Below, in pieces: positions 24,483 through 27,293 of a stretch of DNA of 27,293 nt. The stretch's first letter is position 1. Each line of letters begins with the position of its first letter. Below the pieces are notes generated by a model, which did no database searches, was not told the origin of the DNA, and worked only from the letters and a program-made list of their open reading frames with translations. The stretch comes from Actinomycetota bacterium. Lineage in GTDB: Bacteria > Actinomycetota > Thermoleophilia > Solirubrobacterales > Thermoleophilaceae. The stretch is taken from the NCBI GenBank assembly GCA_005885165.1, contig VAXR01000023.1, positions 1-27,293 of the forward strand. Reading direction: 5' to 3'. A program made the position numbers and the translations under genes.

Positions 24483-27245
24483 ATGAGCGTCACTGTGGGT
24501 GTCAACGAGCGGCTGGCGGCGCTCACCCGGGCCGGCACGAGCGTCTGGCTCGACCAGATCCGCCGCGGGATGATCGAGAGCGGCGAGCTGCAGCGACTCA
24601 TCGACGAGTTCATGCTGCGAGGCGTCACCTCCAACCCATCGATCTTCGAGAAGGCGATCCTCGGGAGCTCGGACTACGACGACCAGATCCAGGCGCTGGC
24701 CGAGCAGGGGCTCGACGCGCGCGGGATCTACGACGAGATCGCCGTCAAGGACGTCGCGATGGGCGCCGACGTTCTCCGACCCGTGTACGACGAGCTCGGC
24801 GGGGACGACGGCTACGTCTCGCTCGAGGTCGGGCCGGAGGCCGCCAACGACACCGAGGGCACGCTCCGGGAGGCGCGCGACTACTGGCAGCGCGTCGACC
24901 GCCCGAACATCTTCATCAAGATCCCGGGCACTCCCGCCGGGGTGCCGGCGATCGAGCAGGCGATCTTCGAGGGCATCAACGTGAACGTAACCCTGCTGTT
25001 CGCGGTGAGCGCCTACGAGCAGGTCGCCGAGGCCTACATCCGCGGGCTTGAGCGCCGCCGGGAGCAGGGCGAGTCGCTCGACATTCGGTCGGTGGCGAGC
25101 TTCTTCGTCTCCCGCGTCGACACCGAGGTGGACAAGCGGCTCGAGGCTGCCGGCGGGCACGACGAACTGCTCGGCACGGCGGGCCTGTGGAACGCGCGCG
25201 CCGCCTACGTGCGCTTCAAGGAGATCTTCCACGGCGAGCGCTTCGCCGAGCTGCGCGAGGCCGGCGCCGCGGTCCAGCGGCAGCTCTGGGCCTCCACCGG
25301 CGTGAAGAACCCGCACTACTCCGACGTCATGTACGTGGAGGGCCTGATCGCGCCCGAGACCGTCAACACGATGCCGCTGCCGACGATGCTCGCCGCGAGC
25401 GAGAAGCTCGAGGTGACCGGCGCGACGGCCGACGCCGACCCCGCCGACGTCGAGCGGGCGATGGGCGCGCTGGCCGACGCCGGCATCGACATCGACGACG
25501 TCACCGACAAGCTCCTGCGCGACGGAGTCGATCTCTTCGTGCACGCGCTCGACAAGCTGCTCGGCGGGGTCGAGAGCAAGCGTGAGGCGATCACGACCGG
25601 GCGTCCGGAGACGTTCGAGTCGGCGATCCCGGACGAGCTCGAGCCGGCGATCGCGGAGCGCGTGCGGAAGGCTGCCCAGGAGGACGTCGCACGGCGCGTC
25701 TGGCGCAGGGACGAGACGCTGTGGGGCGGCCCTGGCCCCGAGATCGGCAACCGGCTCGGCTGGCTGACGATCTCCGATCAGATGCTCGACCGCGCCGGCG
25801 AGCTCAAGGCATTCGCGGACGCCTGCCGGGGCGACGGGCTCACCGACGCCGTGCTGCTCGGCATGGGCGGCTCGAGCCTCGCCCCCGAGGTCTTCCGTCA
25901 GTCGTTCGGCGACTCCGGGGGCGGCATGCGCCTGCACGTGCTCGACTCGACCGATCCCGGCGCGATCCTGGCCGTGGAGCGGGCGATCGACCTCTCGAAG
26001 TCGCTCTTCATCGTGTCGAGCAAGTCCGGCGGCACGATCGAGACGCTCTCGCAGTTCCGCTACTTCCACGCGCGCGTCGGCTCCGCGGTGGGGGAGGGCG
26101 CCGGCAAGCACTTCATCGCGATCACCGATCCGGGGACCTCGCTCGCAGACCTCGCGGCGGAGCACGACTTCCTCCACACGTTCCTGAACGACCCCGACAT
26201 CGGCGGGCGCTACTCGGCCCTGTCGTACTTCGGGATGGTGCCCGCCGCGCTGATGGGGGTGGACATCGCCGCGATCCTGGAGAGCGCCGAGGTGGCCGAG
26301 CAGGCCTGCCAGCACTACGACAACAGCGCCAACAACTCCGGGCTGTGGCTCGGGCTCGCCATGGGCGAGCTCGCCGAGCACCGCCGGGACAAGCTGACGT
26401 TCGCCGTCGACGAGCCGCTCGGGAGCTTCGGCCTCTGGGTCGAGCAGCTCATCGCCGAGTCGACCGGCAAGCACGGCCGCGGGATCCTGCCCGTGGCCGG
26501 CGAGCCGCTCGGCGCGCCCGACGTCTACGGCGACGACCGCGTCTTCGTGCACATCAAGCAGAAGGACGCCCCGGACGCGGGGTTCGCGGGCCAGATGGCG
26601 GAGCTCGCCAAGGCCCGCCATCCCACCTTCACGCTCACAGCGGAAGGTCCCGAGGACCTCGGGCGGATCTTCTTCTTCGCGGAGTTCGCCACCGCCGTGT
26701 CGGGCTGGGTCCTCGGGATCAACCCGTTCGACCAGCCGAACGTGCAGGAGGCCAAGGACAACACGGCCAAGGTGCTCGAGCAGTTCGGCGCCGAGGGCAA
26801 GCTCCCGGAGGAGCCGAACGCCGAGGACGAGGGGCTGAGGCAGCTCCTCCTGAACGCCCAGCCGCCGCACTACGTGGCGATCATGGGCTACGTCCAGCCG
26901 TCGGAGGGCTTCGATCGGGCGATCGAGGGTCTGCGCGCGGCGATCCGCGACGCCACGAAGGCCACCACCACCTTCGGCTACGGCCCGCGCTTCCTCCACT
27001 CGACCGGGCAGTTCCACAAGGGCGGCCCGAAGACCGGGCTGTTCCTCCAGCTGATCCACGACGGCCCGGACGACATCGAGATCCCGGAGGCGGGCTACAC
27101 CTTCGGGACGCTCAAGAACGCGCAGGCCACGGGCGACCTGCAGACGCTCCGCTCGCACGGGCTGCCGGCGGAGCGCATCCGACTGGAGGGGGACCCGGCC
27201 GAAGCCGTCGTCGCCCTGACCGAGAAGATCAAGGAGATGCTCTGA
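24483..27245 (+). CDS. Bifunctional transaldolase / glucose-6-phosphate isomerase fusion
   Basis: The 920-residue protein joins two enzymes. Residues 1 to about 365 are a transaldolase: SVWLDQIRRGMI, the motif GVTSNPSIFEKAI, the Schiff-base Lys near 146 in NIFIKIPGTPAG, and SVASFFVSRVDTEVDK. Residues from about 400 on are a phosphoglucose isomerase: GMGGSSLAPEVFRQ (near 460), SSKSGGTIETLSQF (near 512), GRYSALSYFG and STGKHGRGILPVAGEP. It exchanges three-carbon dihydroxyacetone units and interconverts glucose-6-P and fructose-6-P. Fusing these steps lets fructose-6-P from transaldolase be recycled to glucose-6-P for the oxidative pentose phosphate pathway. The same fusion is known from other bacteria. 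Its TGA overlaps the ATG of the next gene (TGATG). Confidence 0.96.
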   Translation: MSVTVGVNERLAALTRAGTSVWLDQIRRGMIESGELQRLIDEFMLRGVTSNPSIFEKAILGSSDYDDQIQALAEQGLDARGIYDEIAVKDVAMGADVLRPVYDELGGDDGYVSLEVGPEAANDTEGTLREARDYWQRVDRPNIFIKIPGTPAGVPAIEQAIFEGINVNVTLLFAVSAYEQVAEAYIRGLERRREQGESLDIRSVASFFVSRVDTEVDKRLEAAGGHDELLGTAGLWNARAAYVRFKEIFHGERFAELREAGAAVQRQLWASTGVKNPHYSDVMYVEGLIAPETVNTMPLPTMLAASEKLEVTGATADADPADVERAMGALADAGIDIDDVTDKLLRDGVDLFVHALDKLLGGVESKREAITTGRPETFESAIPDELEPAIAERVRKAAQEDVARRVWRRDETLWGGPGPEIGNRLGWLTISDQMLDRAGELKAFADACRGDGLTDAVLLGMGGSSLAPEVFRQSFGDSGGGMRLHVLDSTDPGAILAVERAIDLSKSLFIVSSKSGGTIETLSQFRYFHARVGSAVGEGAGKHFIAITDPGTSLADLAAEHDFLHTFLNDPDIGGRYSALSYFGMVPAALMGVDIAAILESAEVAEQACQHYDNSANNSGLWLGLAMGELAEHRRDKLTFAVDEPLGSFGLWVEQLIAESTGKHGRGILPVAGEPLGAPDVYGDDRVFVHIKQKDAPDAGFAGQMAELAKARHPTFTLTAEGPEDLGRIFFFAEFATAVSGWVLGINPFDQPNVQEAKDNTAKVLEQFGAEGKLPEEPNAEDEGLRQLLLNAQPPHYVAIMGYVQPSEGFDRAIEGLRAAIRDATKATTTFGYGPRFLHSTGQFHKGGPKTGLFLQLIHDGPDDIEIPEAGYTFGTLKNAQATGDLQTLRSHGLPAERIRLEGDPAEAVVALTEKIKEML

Positions 27246-27293
27246 TGCAGCTCGGGTTCGTAGGCCTCGGGAAGATGGGCGGCAACATGGTCC
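27245..27293 (+). CDS. gnd: 6-phosphogluconate dehydrogenase, 5' end (partial)
   Basis: The first 16 codons read MQLGFVGLGKMGGNMV, the NAD(P)-binding start of 6-phosphogluconate dehydrogenases and related beta-hydroxyacid dehydrogenases (GLGKMG Rossmann motif). The gene runs off the window. Position after transketolase and transaldolase-isomerase, with a TGATG overlap, favours the decarboxylating 6-phosphogluconate enzyme over other family members. Confidence 0.8.
   Translation, partial: MQLGFVGLGKMGGNMV

Overview
The window is a high-GC stretch with strongly GC-biased third codon positions, frequent GTG/TTG starts and many 1-4 nt stop/start overlaps. Two exported proteins share an N-terminal AC(V/F)-K-TG-R ... 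W-N-x-x-G architecture, and there is an A2-type caa3 oxidase and a fused transaldolase/phosphoglucose isomerase. Together these point to an actinobacterium of the Thermoleophilia (Solirubrobacterales/Gaiellales type). That placement is an inference from gene content; there is no rRNA or other marker beyond a fragment of infA.

Left part (1-7.9 kb): the 3' end of infA, a small hypothetical ORF, a LysR regulator with a broken frame, a small GNAT-like protein, a membrane protein, and a very large intact c-di-GMP protein (zinc ribbon, membrane helices, GAF, GGDEF with I-site, HD-GYP). After these come a membrane protein and a lipoprotein, each with a +1 frame break, and about 500 bp in which I recognise nothing. 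All three frame breaks in the window lie in the first 6.7 kb, so this part is either decaying or carries consensus errors.

Middle (7.2-15.2 kb): exported surface protein A, an amidase with a tiny GatC/AtzG-like partner, a secreted protein, small membrane and zinc-ribbon proteins, and a GT4 glycosyltransferase. These are followed by a lipoprotein that fuses cytochrome c to a blue-copper cupredoxin, an inositol-monophosphatase-family enzyme coupled to a 36-residue membrane protein, and exported protein B, a paralogue of A.

Respiratory block (15.2-21.3 kb, minus strand): coxB (subunit II with CuA and cytochrome c), coxA (subunit I, A2-type), a tandem-duplicated UspA-like protein and coxC form one tightly coupled operon. 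Upstream sit an AraC-type regulator and a divergent two-CBS-domain protein sharing a promoter region with a CATTCA-N12-TGAATG inverted repeat. Further upstream are two tiny membrane proteins (34 and 76 aa), the second resembling the actinobacterial subunit IV. The cytochrome c-cupredoxin lipoprotein nearby is a plausible electron donor to this oxidase.

Carbon block (21.4 kb to the end, plus strand): ROK-family sugar kinase (apparently with an ACG start), transketolase, transaldolase-phosphoglucose isomerase fusion and the start of 6-phosphogluconate dehydrogenase. They form a compact operon linking glucose phosphorylation to the pentose phosphate pathway. No tRNA, rRNA, CRISPR array, insertion sequence or integrase was seen.
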